A program made the translations under genes and the position numbers. A stretch of 38,289 nucleotides of DNA from an uncultured Acetatifactor sp. (GTDB taxonomy: Bacteria; Bacillota; Clostridia; Lachnospirales; Lachnospiraceae), in assembly GCA_947589075.1 (NCBI GenBank), contig CANQBS010000020.1, forward strand, positions 1-38,289, read 5' to 3'. Positions within the stretch are counted from its first letter, which is position 1. Each line of letters opens with the position of its first letter. Positions 15,972 through 23,616 of this stretch are shown in pieces. The notes beneath the pieces were generated by a model. It had not been told where the DNA came from, did not search any database, and worked only from the letters and a program-made list of their open reading frames with translations.

Positions 15972-16000
15972 TTGACAAATCCTTCAGCATTATTTACAAT
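15972..16000 (+). promoter_or_regulatory. Promoter of the channel gene
   Basis: Perfect TTGACA (15972-15977), 17 bases, TACAAT (15995-16000). It begins three bases after the right target duplication of the palindromic element, so the element now forms the upstream region of this promoter. Confidence 0.75.
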
Positions 16001-16075
16001 AATAGGGTCGGACTGTCGGACCGGGGCAGATGGTTCATCCGGCCTGACACAGGCATAAAAAGGGGGATACGAAAG

Positions 16076-18190
16076 ATGAGGAGAAAGTTTCACGAGTGGG
16101 TAAGCGTTCAGGCGGCTAAGAATCCCGGGAAGATCGTGCTGATCGCGATTTTGATCTTTAACGTGGTATTCTTTTTGGTTTCTGCTGTGATCATCAGCAG
16201 GCTGTCTCTTTCCGGGACGGAGCAGATGGGTTTCCTGGAAGCGGCTTTTTGTACCGTGACCATGATCCTGGATGCCGGCTGCATTCAATTTGTGGTTTCT
16301 GATATCGGTCAGTCGGGGGTGGCGGTAGTGGTGGTGTGCCTTCTGATCATCCTCATCGGCATGGTCTCTTTTACCGGCGCTGTCATCGGTTATATTACCA
16401 ATTATATTTCAAATTTTATAGAGTCTTCCAACGCCGGTTCCAGAAAGCTGCATATATCCGATCACACTGTGATCCTGAACTGGAATACCCGCGGATCGGA
16501 GATCGTCAACGATCTTTTATACTGCCGGACTCCCCAGAAGGTTGTGGTCCTGGCAGGCAGGAAGAATGATATCGAGAAGGAGATCGAAGAACGGCTTTCC
16601 GATACCATAGCCCGGGAAAACAAGGCGTTAAAGGAACGGGTAAGCGGTCTGCCCCTGTGGAAAAGGCTGAAGGCGCTTCGGAAAGAAAAACTGCACCGGA
16701 ATGTGACAGTGATCGTGAGGGAAGGGGATGTTTTTTCCACCAAGCAGCTTCATGATATCTCCCTGGAGAGGGCCTTGTCCGTGATCATCTTAGGAAGCGA
16801 TGTGAACCAGAGCTTCTGTAAATACGAGACCCAAGAGCGGCTGGCGACAAATGAGCATGGGAATTCACAGACTGTGAAAACCCTGATGCAGGTCGCGGAC
16901 ATTACTTCCGCCAGCAGTTCCTATGATAATCAGAAGATCATCGTGGAGATTACCGATAACTGGACACTGGAGCTGGTTAATAAGATCATTGCCTGTAAAC
17001 AGGTGCAGGGGAAGTGCAACATTATCCCGGTAAAGGTAAATCAGATATTGGGACAGATCCTGTCCCAGTTCTCCCTGATGCCGGAATTGAATTTTGTATA
17101 TAAGGAGATGTTTTCCAATAAGGGGGCGGCTTTCTTTACGGAGCCCTTTCCTCCCAGGGAAGGCCAGGATTTTGTCCGGGAGTACCTGAAGGAACATAAG
17201 CACGCCATACCCCTGACCTATATGATGAGCGGCGGCCAGCCCTATCATTATTTTTCTGCCGATTCCGAAAAAAATGTACATATGGAGAGCGTGATCCCTC
17301 AATCCGATTATAAGGTTGCCCTGAATCGTGATTATTGGATTGAGAACAAGAATGTAGTCATCCTGGGGCATAACAGCAACTGCAGGGAGATCATGCAGGG
17401 CTTCCAGGCTTTTAGGGGAGAGTGGAATTATAGGGACGGAAAAGACGAGATCCTTCGGATCATCGTGGTGGATGAGCAGAAGAACCTGGAAAAAATGAAT
17501 TACTATAAAGATTATCCCTTCGTGGTGGATACGGTGGCAGCCAGTATTTATGAGTGGGAGGATAAGATCTGTCCAAGGATCGAAAAGTTTGTATCCTCCC
17601 ATCAGGAGGACACCAGCATACTGATCCTGTCAGACGACACTGCGCTGAATGAGGATCTGGATGCCAATGCCCTGGCAAATCTCGTCCATGTGCAGGATCT
17701 TATCAACAGGAAAAAGAAAGAAAATCCGTCCTTTGATGTCAACAGCATCGATGTGATCGTGGAGATCATCGATCCGAAGCACCATGATATCGTAAACAGC
17801 TACAGCATCAACAATGTGGTGATCAGCAACAGATATATCAGCAAGATGATCACGCAGATCGGGGAAAAGGAAGCGCTTTTTGATTTCTATACGGACATTC
17901 TTACCTATGACGAGGAAGATTCCGACAAGTATGAGAGCAAGGAAGTTTATACGAAAAAGGTGAGCAGGTTCTTTGACAGACTGCCGGAGGAATGCACTGC
18001 CGGGGAGCTGATCCGGGCAGTATATGACGCGTCTGTGGACGAAAGCCTGCCGCCGGAGAAACTCAATCCTACGGTGGTGCTCGGTTATGTAAAGCCGGAT
18101 GGGGAGATGATCCTGTTTGACGGCGACCAGTATGCAACAAAGGTTCATCTGGAAGAAAAAGATAAGATCATCGTGTTCAGCAATCATTAA
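16076..18190 (+). CDS. CASTOR/POLLUX-like ion channel with RCK-type (TrkA-N-like) domains
   Basis: The product has 704 residues. Two N-terminal membrane helices (about 20-42 and 82-107) flank a pore-like segment (TVTMILDAGCIQF). Then a first Rossmann-like domain starts at HTVILNWNTRGSEIVNDLL and continues to VIILGSDVNQ. A second begins at NVVILGHNSNCREIMQGF near residue 425, and a further TrkA-C-like end contains EKDKIIVFS. This is the layout of CASTOR/POLLUX-related bacterial channels, which gate cation flow through ligand-binding cytoplasmic domains. The pore lacks the classic TVGYG, so potassium selectivity should not be assumed. GGGGGA precedes ATG 16076. The gene has its own promoter, and a strong hairpin follows it. 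Confidence 0.75.
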   Translation: MRRKFHEWVSVQAAKNPGKIVLIAILIFNVVFFLVSAVIISRLSLSGTEQMGFLEAAFCTVTMILDAGCIQFVVSDIGQSGVAVVVVCLLIILIGMVSFTGAVIGYITNYISNFIESSNAGSRKLHISDHTVILNWNTRGSEIVNDLLYCRTPQKVVVLAGRKNDIEKEIEERLSDTIARENKALKERVSGLPLWKRLKALRKEKLHRNVTVIVREGDVFSTKQLHDISLERALSVIILGSDVNQSFCKYETQERLATNEHGNSQTVKTLMQVADITSASSSYDNQKIIVEITDNWTLELVNKIIACKQVQGKCNIIPVKVNQILGQILSQFSLMPELNFVYKEMFSNKGAAFFTEPFPPREGQDFVREYLKEHKHAIPLTYMMSGGQPYHYFSADSEKNVHMESVIPQSDYKVALNRDYWIENKNVVILGHNSNCREIMQGFQAFRGEWNYRDGKDEILRIIVVDEQKNLEKMNYYKDYPFVVDTVAASIYEWEDKICPRIEKFVSSHQEDTSILILSDDTALNEDLDANALANLVHVQDLINRKKKENPSFDVNSIDVIVEIIDPKHHDIVNSYSINNVVISNRYISKMITQIGEKEALFDFYTDILTYDEEDSDKYESKEVYTKKVSRFFDRLPEECTAGELIRAVYDASVDESLPPEKLNPTVVLGYVKPDGEMILFDGDQYATKVHLEEKDKIIVFSNH

Positions 18191-18225
18191 AGGTACGGAA
18201 CCGGATATGAATGCTACGGAGCAGA

Positions 18226-18264
18226 ACAAACAGGGGAATAAGCAGCGCTTATTCCCCTGTTTGT
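18226..18264. terminator. Long perfect hairpin between convergent genes
   Basis: ACAAACAGGGGAATAAG (18226-18242) and its exact complement (18248-18264) form a 17-bp stem with a five-base loop. It has no T run on either side but sits between the convergent channel and SpoIID-like genes, so a bidirectional end signal is the likely role. Confidence 0.6.
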
Positions 18265-18326
18265 CTTGGCGGGCATGGCTCACCATGGGCACCTTGCGGC
18301 GCCTGTTTTCCCTTTAAAAAGCTTTT

Positions 18327-19712
18327 TCATCCCGGCTCCGCGATCCTTGAGACTCCCACATAGATTCTGGAGATTTCATACCAGGTGGCATAATCCACAG
18401 TCCCGGTCTGGGGAAGATTGAAGATCCCCTGAAACGTTCGAACTGCTTCCGCTGTCCTGGGGCCGTAAATACCGTCCGCCGCAATGATGGGAATTGCCGG
18501 ATAGTTTCGGGCAATACGGTTTAACTGGGTCTGCATCTGCCTCACCTTTTCCCCGGCGGCTCCCCGGTTAAGGTTATAACCGGGCCAGGAAGAGGGTACC
18601 CCGGAGATGGCTTCGGCCGAATTGATATAGATATCGTTTCCATAATAATAGCGTATGATCTCGATGGCAGAATATCCTTCCTCTGCCAGGTACATGGAGC
18701 CCCACTGGCTTAAGCCGGAGCAGGTTACCCGCCTGCCGTCGCAGTAGGAAGTCAGAATGGGCTGCCGCACCCCGGGGCGGGAGAGATAGTTGGCGAAAAC
18801 GGTGTCTACCAGATAATTGATATTTTCAAAAATATTTCGTCCATAGATCCATTTCTGGTCGTAGGCGGTGGAGGAGGTGATGGTGAAATCGTAGCCCTGG
18901 TTCCGGTACCATTCTGTATACACACGGTTTAAGGTGAAGGACATGATGGCCAGAATGTTGGCATAGATCGCCGCCTCCGGCCAGGTGGAGTAAATCTCAC
19001 AGGAGGCTACGTTTTTGATATAGTCCGTATATCTTACCCAGTAATTTCCGGCTGTGGAATCGGAAGGCACTCCGTCGTGGACGACGATGTATTCCGGGAT
19101 CACCACTCTGGACAAAACAATTTCCCCCGTCTCTGCCAGGGGTTTGATCTCTTCCTCCGGGATCTTGGGAGGATATTCCGCAAAGAGGGTATGGGGCTGG
19201 ATCACCACGGTCTTTTCCTCTTCTTCCGTCATTTCCAGGGGATTCATCTGGATCGTCTGGAGAGAAAGTTCATCTGCAAGGATTTCGGAACCGGACACCA
19301 GCACGGGCTCATAACCTTCTGCGGTCACAAGGATATTATATTCTGAGTAAGGCTGGTTGTCGGAATCCGGATCCATGGACCACTGCAGGGGAGGCGCTGG
19401 AAGATTGACGGTATCTGTCTGCCCGGAGTCGTCAGTGGTAAGCTGTTCCAGTATGGAATCGGGATCCCCTGTGAAGGAAATGGTCACCGCCGCATTTTCT
19501 ATTGGGATCATGCCGACAGCGGAGACAACGCTGATCTTCAGGGAACCGGCGTAAGGGGAGTCGATGGATTCGGGAATATCATTTAAATCAGAATTAGTGT
19601 TTGGGCTGGGATTCGGGTTTGGATTGGAATTTGGATCCTCATGATCCTCCTGAGCCCGCCTGAGCTCGGAGGGGGAAGGGATATGGGCGGCGTGCAGCAT
19701 ATGTTCAGGCAT
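18327..19712 (-). CDS. SpoIID/LytB-like protein with C-terminal peptidoglycan-binding domain
   Basis: The product has 461 residues. An Asn/Pro-rich tract (about 27-45, PNSNPNPNPSPNTNS) follows the start. Residues 55-150 look like a carboxypeptidase-regulatory-type beta domain (SLKISVVSAVGMIPIENAAVTI). The middle has SpoIID-like features: a YTDYIKNVASCEIYSTWPEAA segment and SYCDGRRVTCSGLSQWGSMYLAEEGYSAIEIIRYYYG. The last 70 residues are a PG_binding_1 domain (VRQMQTQLNRI, DGIYGPRTAEAVRTFQ). SpoIID-type proteins act on peptidoglycan in sporulation or division; the role here is inferred. No signal peptide is visible, which would fit a protein kept in the mother-cell cytoplasm or spore coat. AAGGA precedes ATG 19712. 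The AraC gene lies 67 bases upstream on the same strand. Confidence 0.7.
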   Translation of the reverse strand: MPEHMLHAAHIPSPSELRRAQEDHEDPNSNPNPNPSPNTNSDLNDIPESIDSPYAGSLKISVVSAVGMIPIENAAVTISFTGDPDSILEQLTTDDSGQTDTVNLPAPPLQWSMDPDSDNQPYSEYNILVTAEGYEPVLVSGSEILADELSLQTIQMNPLEMTEEEEKTVVIQPHTLFAEYPPKIPEEEIKPLAETGEIVLSRVVIPEYIVVHDGVPSDSTAGNYWVRYTDYIKNVASCEIYSTWPEAAIYANILAIMSFTLNRVYTEWYRNQGYDFTITSSTAYDQKWIYGRNIFENINYLVDTVFANYLSRPGVRQPILTSYCDGRRVTCSGLSQWGSMYLAEEGYSAIEIIRYYYGNDIYINSAEAISGVPSSWPGYNLNRGAAGEKVRQMQTQLNRIARNYPAIPIIAADGIYGPRTAEAVRTFQGIFNLPQTGTVDYATWYEISRIYVGVSRIAEPG

Positions 19713-19779
19713 AGTATTTCCTTTTTTGCATATATGGTTATGGTAAATATATGCCGGAGGAGGAAGAGATATGCCGATA

Positions 19780-20712
19780 TCAGGTATTTGCCTTCTGGTA
19801 CTGCTTCGGCGTCATTCCCATATACTTTTTGAAAGCCTTCACAAAATAGCTGCTGTCGTTAAAGCCGCATTCCAGTCCCACAACCGTTACGGGAAAATCC
19901 GTGGAACAGAGAAGGCTTGCAGCCCGCTCGATCCGATAATAATTTACATAATCCATGGGGGTCTGATGGGTGATGGAGCGGAAAAAGCGGCAAAAATATT
20001 TGGGGCTCATCCCTGCGACCCCCGCCAGATCTTCAAGGGAGATCCCTTCGGAAAAATGATTTTCAATATATTCCAGGACAGTTTTTAACTGGGATACCTT
20101 CCGGGAACTGCTCTGGGAGTTCTCCTGTCCCTGCAGGATATAGCCCTTTTCCAGGATCAGCGCAAACAGGCGGCTTAAATTCCCCAGGGCGATCAGTTCA
20201 CTGGGATGCCCGACGGCAATGCCCCCGGCATTTCCAACATCTTCCCTTTCCATTCCCGGGGCACCTCCGCTCCCTTCTCCCTTTCGGACTGAAAAGCCCT
20301 TCATCAGCTCATCCACGATTTCATAAATATCCGTTTCCTTCTGCTCCCGGGGGAAATAAACCTGTGGAAGCACCAGGTTGCGGTAAATTGGGCGAAGATA
20401 CTTTTTTACCGAATTGATATCCCGGAACAGCCCGTGAAGGTCGAAAACAAAGCATTCGTAAACGCAGTCTCTGGGCGTCCCTCCGTGCAGCATTCCGTCC
20501 CGGAGCAGGAAAATATCCCCCGCATGGGCGGCGTATTCCTCCTCGTCAGCGTGAAGCAGGAATTCTCCTTCCAGGATCCGGATGATCTCCCATTCCTTAT
20601 GCCAATGGAAGGCCATGTGATATTGTGGATGCTCCTTATCCACATAGTAATATTCTGCAGGGAAGTCTACAGTCCCGTGCTGTTTTTTCTCGTGAAAACT
20701 CAGGTTGTACAT
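19780..20712 (-). CDS. AraC-family transcriptional regulator, probable fucose regulator
   Basis: The product has 310 residues. The N-terminal cupin domain shows FHWHKEWEIIRILEGEFLLHADEEEYAAHAGDIFLL. The C-terminal two helix-turn-helix motifs are ISLEDLAGVAGMSPKYFCRFF and TVVGLECGFNDSSYFVKAFKKYMGMTPKQY, the standard family ending. ATG 20712 is chosen over an 18-codon extension because GGAG lies seven to eight bases upstream. The gene is divergent from fucI, so it probably activates fucI-fucU in response to L-fucose or a related sugar. It could also read into the SpoIID-like gene downstream. A Gly/Ala-rich stretch near residue 155 links the domains. Confidence 0.8.
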   Translation of the reverse strand: MYNLSFHEKKQHGTVDFPAEYYYVDKEHPQYHMAFHWHKEWEIIRILEGEFLLHADEEEYAAHAGDIFLLRDGMLHGGTPRDCVYECFVFDLHGLFRDINSVKKYLRPIYRNLVLPQVYFPREQKETDIYEIVDELMKGFSVRKGEGSGGAPGMEREDVGNAGGIAVGHPSELIALGNLSRLFALILEKGYILQGQENSQSSSRKVSQLKTVLEYIENHFSEGISLEDLAGVAGMSPKYFCRFFRSITHQTPMDYVNYYRIERAASLLCSTDFPVTVVGLECGFNDSSYFVKAFKKYMGMTPKQYQKANT

Positions 20713-20798
20713 CTTTGATCTCCAGTCCTGCGGAAATGATGAAACAGTTCCTTTGGCAAAAAACATAAAAAAGTTACTTTTTTACCATTTTAAGAGAT

Positions 20799-20835
20799 TA
20801 TAACACAAGACGTCCGGGAAATGCAATGTTATAAT
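20799..20835 (+). promoter_or_regulatory. fucI promoter region, activator type
   Basis: Two -10-like boxes are present: TATAAC (20799-20804) and a perfect TATAAT (20830-20835). Neither has a good -35, which fits dependence on the divergent AraC regulator. From TATAAT the leader would be about 180 bases and carries the 12-bp repeats. Confidence 0.45.
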
Positions 20836-20886
20836 ACAAATTATCAGGGGAACGCTGATCAAAGTAAAATCAATCAGGTCCCATTT

Positions 20887-21006
20887 GAATCAACAAATGA
20901 ACCGACAGATGAACCAATAAATGGACCAACAAAAGAACCAACAAAAGAACCAATAAAAGAACCAATAAATGAACCAACAAAAGAACTATCAAATAAATCA
21001 ACAAAG
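20887..21006 (+). repeat. Ten-unit 12-bp tandem repeat in the fucI leader
   Basis: Ten consecutive 12-base units close to GAACCAACAAAA fill 20887-21006 and end five bases before the AAGGAAGG ribosome binding site. Frame-preserving units give an ORF of N/E/P/T repeats from 20821, but the most likely transcript begins after that ATG. The tract is poor in G and T and should leave the mRNA unstructured next to the start. Confidence 0.85.
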
Positions 21007-21019
21007 CAGAAAGGAAGGT

Positions 21020-22828
21020 ATGACAGTTATGGCAGAAAGCAGACTGATCGGAAGATATCCGGTCATCGGGATCCGTCCTACCATCGACGGAAGAAGGGGT
21101 TACTTAAATGTAAGGGGTTCTCTGGAGGAGCAGACCATGAATATGGCCCTTTCCGCCAAGAAGCTTTTTGAGGAGAATCTCCGCTATACCAACGGCGAGC
21201 CCGTGAAGGTCGTGATCTCTCCCACCACTATCGGACGTGTGGCGGAGGCTGCAGTTTGTGCGGATTATTTTGCAAAGGAAGGCGTGGAGATCACTCTGAC
21301 ATTGACCCCCTGCTGGTGTTACGGGGCTGAGACCATGGATATGGACCGCAAGACCATCAAGGGCGTGTGGGGCTTTAACGGCACTGAGCGTCCCGGGGCA
21401 GTGTACCTGGCCAGCGTTCTGGCAACCCATGCCCAGAAGGGACTTCCTGCATTCGGTATTTACGGACATGATGTTCAGGATGCGGATGCAACGGAGATTC
21501 CTGAGGATGTAAAGGAGAAGCTGTTGCGCTTCGGCCGCGCGGCTGTGGCGGTAGCTACCATGAGGGGCAAGTCCTATCTGCAGATCGGTTCCATCTGCAT
21601 GGGCATCGGCGGATCCATCATCGATCCTGCATTTATTGAAGAATATCTGGGCATGCGCGTGGAGTCCGTGGACGAGGTGGAGATCATCCGCCGCATGAGC
21701 GAAGGCATCTACGACGAGGCTGAGTTTGAAAAGGCTTATGCATGGACCAAGGAGAAGTGCATCCGGGGCTTTGACAAGAATCCTCCCGAGGTGCAGAAGA
21801 CTCCCGAGCAGACGGAAGAGGACTGGAAGTTCGTGGTGAAGATGATGTGTATCATCAAGGACCTCATGAACGGCAACAAGAACCTGCCCAAGGGCTGCGA
21901 GGAAGAGATGGTGGGGCATAACGCCCTGGCAGCAGGCTTCCAGGGACAGCGCCAGTGGACAGACTTCTATCCTAACTGTGACTTCGCAGAAGCACTGTTG
22001 AATACCTCCTTTGACTGGAACGGAGCCAGGGAGCCTTATGTGCTGGCTACCGAGAACGATGTATTAAACGGTCTTGGCATGATGTTTATGAAGTTGTTGA
22101 CCAACCGCGCCCAGATCTTCGCGGATGTTCGAACCTACTGGAGCCCCGAAGCGGTGAAGAAGGCTACCGGCGGCTACGAGCTCACCGGTGTGGCCAAGGA
22201 AGCGGGCGGATTTATCCATCTGATCAATTCCGGCGCCGCCTGCCTGGATGCCAACGGCCAGGCCGTGGACGAGAAGGGCAATCATGTGATGAAGCCTTGG
22301 TACGACGTGACGGATGCGGATATCGACGCCATCATGGGCGCCACCACCTGGAATGCGGCGGACTTCGGATACTTCCGTGGCGGCGGATTCTCCTCCAGGT
22401 TTGTGACGGAGGCCGAGATGCCTGCCACCATGATCCGTCTGAACCTTGTGAAGGGCTTAGGGCCCATGCTGCAGATCGCAGAAGGCTGGACCGTGAAGCT
22501 GCCCGCCGAGGTGACGGATGTCCTTTGGAAGCGCACCGACTACACCTGGCCCTGCACCTGGTTCGCTCCCAGATGCGACGGCAAGGAAGGCCCCTTCAAG
22601 AGCGCTTATGATGTGATGAACAACTGGGGAGCCAACCACGGCGCCATCAGCTACGGGCATATCGGGGCAGACCTGATCACCATGTGCTCCATGCTCCGTA
22701 TCCCTGTGAGCATGCACAACGTGCCTGCGGACAAGATCTTCCGTCCCGCTTCCTGGAACGCTTTCGGCATGGATAAGGAAGGCCAGGACTTCAGAGCTTG
22801 TGCCGCTTACGGACCTCTGTACAAGTAA
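21020..22828 (+). CDS. fucI: L-fucose isomerase
   Basis: The product has 602 residues, the usual length of FucI. Recognisable parts are [30 protein letters not shown] at the start, [15 protein letters not shown], the metal-site region [34 protein letters not shown] with its Glu and Asp, and [26 protein letters not shown] with the third metal-ligand type histidine. It interconverts L-fucose and L-fuculose with a divalent metal, usually Mn2+; D-arabinose is a common alternative substrate. ATG 21020 has AAAGG five bases upstream; ATG 21029 is possible. The divergent AraC gene and downstream fucU support the assignment. Fuculokinase and fuculose-phosphate aldolase are not in the window. Confidence 0.95.
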   Translation: MTVMAESRLIGRYPVIGIRPTIDGRRGYLNVRGSLEEQTMNMALSAKKLFEENLRYTNGEPVKVVISPTTIGRVAEAAVCADYFAKEGVEITLTLTPCWCYGAETMDMDRKTIKGVWGFNGTERPGAVYLASVLATHAQKGLPAFGIYGHDVQDADATEIPEDVKEKLLRFGRAAVAVATMRGKSYLQIGSICMGIGGSIIDPAFIEEYLGMRVESVDEVEIIRRMSEGIYDEAEFEKAYAWTKEKCIRGFDKNPPEVQKTPEQTEEDWKFVVKMMCIIKDLMNGNKNLPKGCEEEMVGHNALAAGFQGQRQWTDFYPNCDFAEALLNTSFDWNGAREPYVLATENDVLNGLGMMFMKLLTNRAQIFADVRTYWSPEAVKKATGGYELTGVAKEAGGFIHLINSGAACLDANGQAVDEKGNHVMKPWYDVTDADIDAIMGATTWNAADFGYFRGGGFSSRFVTEAEMPATMIRLNLVKGLGPMLQIAEGWTVKLPAEVTDVLWKRTDYTWPCTWFAPRCDGKEGPFKSAYDVMNNWGANHGAISYGHIGADLITMCSMLRIPVSMHNVPADKIFRPASWNAFGMDKEGQDFRACAAYGPLYK

Positions 22829-22850
22829 AAGATTGAAATAATTGCATTTA

Positions 22851-22954
22851 TGCCGGCTATGGGTTACAATAATATAAGAACAACCTGTAGCCGGCACTGC
22901 TATTTCCTGTTGGGAAAAAGTCCCCAACAGCTGCAGTTACCCGGCAATATTGCC
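22851..22954 (+). other. Three stacked hairpins between fucI and fucU
   Basis: TGCCGGCTA/TAGCCGGCA (22851-22859, 22888-22896), CTGTTGGG/CCCAACAG (22907-22914, 22923-22930) and the palindrome GGCAATATTGCC (22943-22954). None is followed by a T run, so they look like mRNA-stability or processing structures between two genes of one operon. Confidence 0.6.
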
Positions 22955-22977
22955 CCGGAAGAAAGGAGAATTATATC

Positions 22978-23415
22978 ATGTTAAAAGGAATTCCCAAGAT
23001 TTTATCCCCTGAATTGTTAAAGGTATTGTGTGAAATGGGTCATGGAGACCGTATTGTCATCGGAGACGGCAATTTTCCGGCGGAAACCATGGGAAAGAAT
23101 TCTATCGTGATCCGCATGGACGGTCATGGCGCCTGTGATGTGCTGGAAGCGATCTTAAAGGTGTTTCCGCTGGATACCTATGTGGAGAAACCTGTGAGCC
23201 TTATGGAAGTGGTGCCGGGAGATAAAGTGGAAACTCCCATCTGGAATGAGTATGAGAAGCTGGTGGCCGAGGCGGATGCCAGGGGCGCCCAGGCCATCGG
23301 ACATATCGAAAGATTCGCCTTTTATGAAGAAGCGAAGAAGGCTTATGCAGTCATCGCCACCGGAGAAGGCGCCCTTTATGCCAATGTGATGCTCCAGAAG
23401 GGCGTTGTTCTGTAA
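22978..23415 (+). CDS. fucU: L-fucose mutarotase (RbsD/FucU family)
   Basis: The 145-residue product starts MLKGIPKILSPELLKVLCEMGHGDRIVIGDGNFP, the conserved start of the RbsD/FucU family with its catalytic His in MGHGD. ERFAFYEEAKKAYAVIATGE near the end carries the tyrosine and sugar-binding region, and the protein closes with ANVMLQKGVV. It speeds interchange of alpha and beta anomers of L-fucose, feeding FucI. AAAGGAG precedes the ATG. It is the second gene after fucI, 149 bases on, with three hairpins between them, and is the last gene of the unit. Confidence 0.95.
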   Translation: MLKGIPKILSPELLKVLCEMGHGDRIVIGDGNFPAETMGKNSIVIRMDGHGACDVLEAILKVFPLDTYVEKPVSLMEVVPGDKVETPIWNEYEKLVAEADARGAQAIGHIERFAFYEEAKKAYAVIATGEGALYANVMLQKGVVL

Positions 23416-23445
23416 AGGCAGTGTCGGAGGGGCGCTTTCAAAGGG

Positions 23446-23494
23446 TAACAGTTCAGATGCGCCCCGGCTGAATAGATTTGGCTGGCAAAGCCGC
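23446..23494. repeat. Decayed copy of one end of the 15745-15963 element, opposite orientation
   Basis: TAACAGTTCAG at 23446 starts a 49-base match to the reverse complement of the element's right end, with 43 identical positions and no gap by my alignment. It covers the terminal repeat and the GCCGAAT/ATTCGGC hairpin region. The other end is missing. Confidence 0.75.
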
Positions 23495-23501
23495 AGAATA
23501 G

Positions 23502-23530
23502 TTGACTTTTTTTGTCATATTTAGTATCAT
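23502..23530 (+). promoter_or_regulatory. Promoter of the DUF5717-DUF5716 operon
   Basis: TTGACT (23502-23507), a T-rich 17-base spacer and TATCAT (23525-23530). It lies seven bases after the element remnant. Confidence 0.65.
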
Positions 23531-23616
23531 GAAAGGAAGGAATCAATAAGGTCCTGGTCCTGTAAACGTCTGGTCGGACCGCGGAGAAAAAGATAAAGAT
23601 TGGCGGGTGAGTGCTG

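Noticed and set aside
20887..21006. CRISPR-like array
   Set aside because: Units are only 12 bases, directly adjacent and without spacers; no cas genes nearby.
20821..21171. 116-residue ORF with N/E/P/T repeats in the fucI leader
   Set aside because: It overlaps fucI in another frame, has a poor ribosome site, and its ATG lies before the likely transcription start. Treated as an untranslated tandem repeat.
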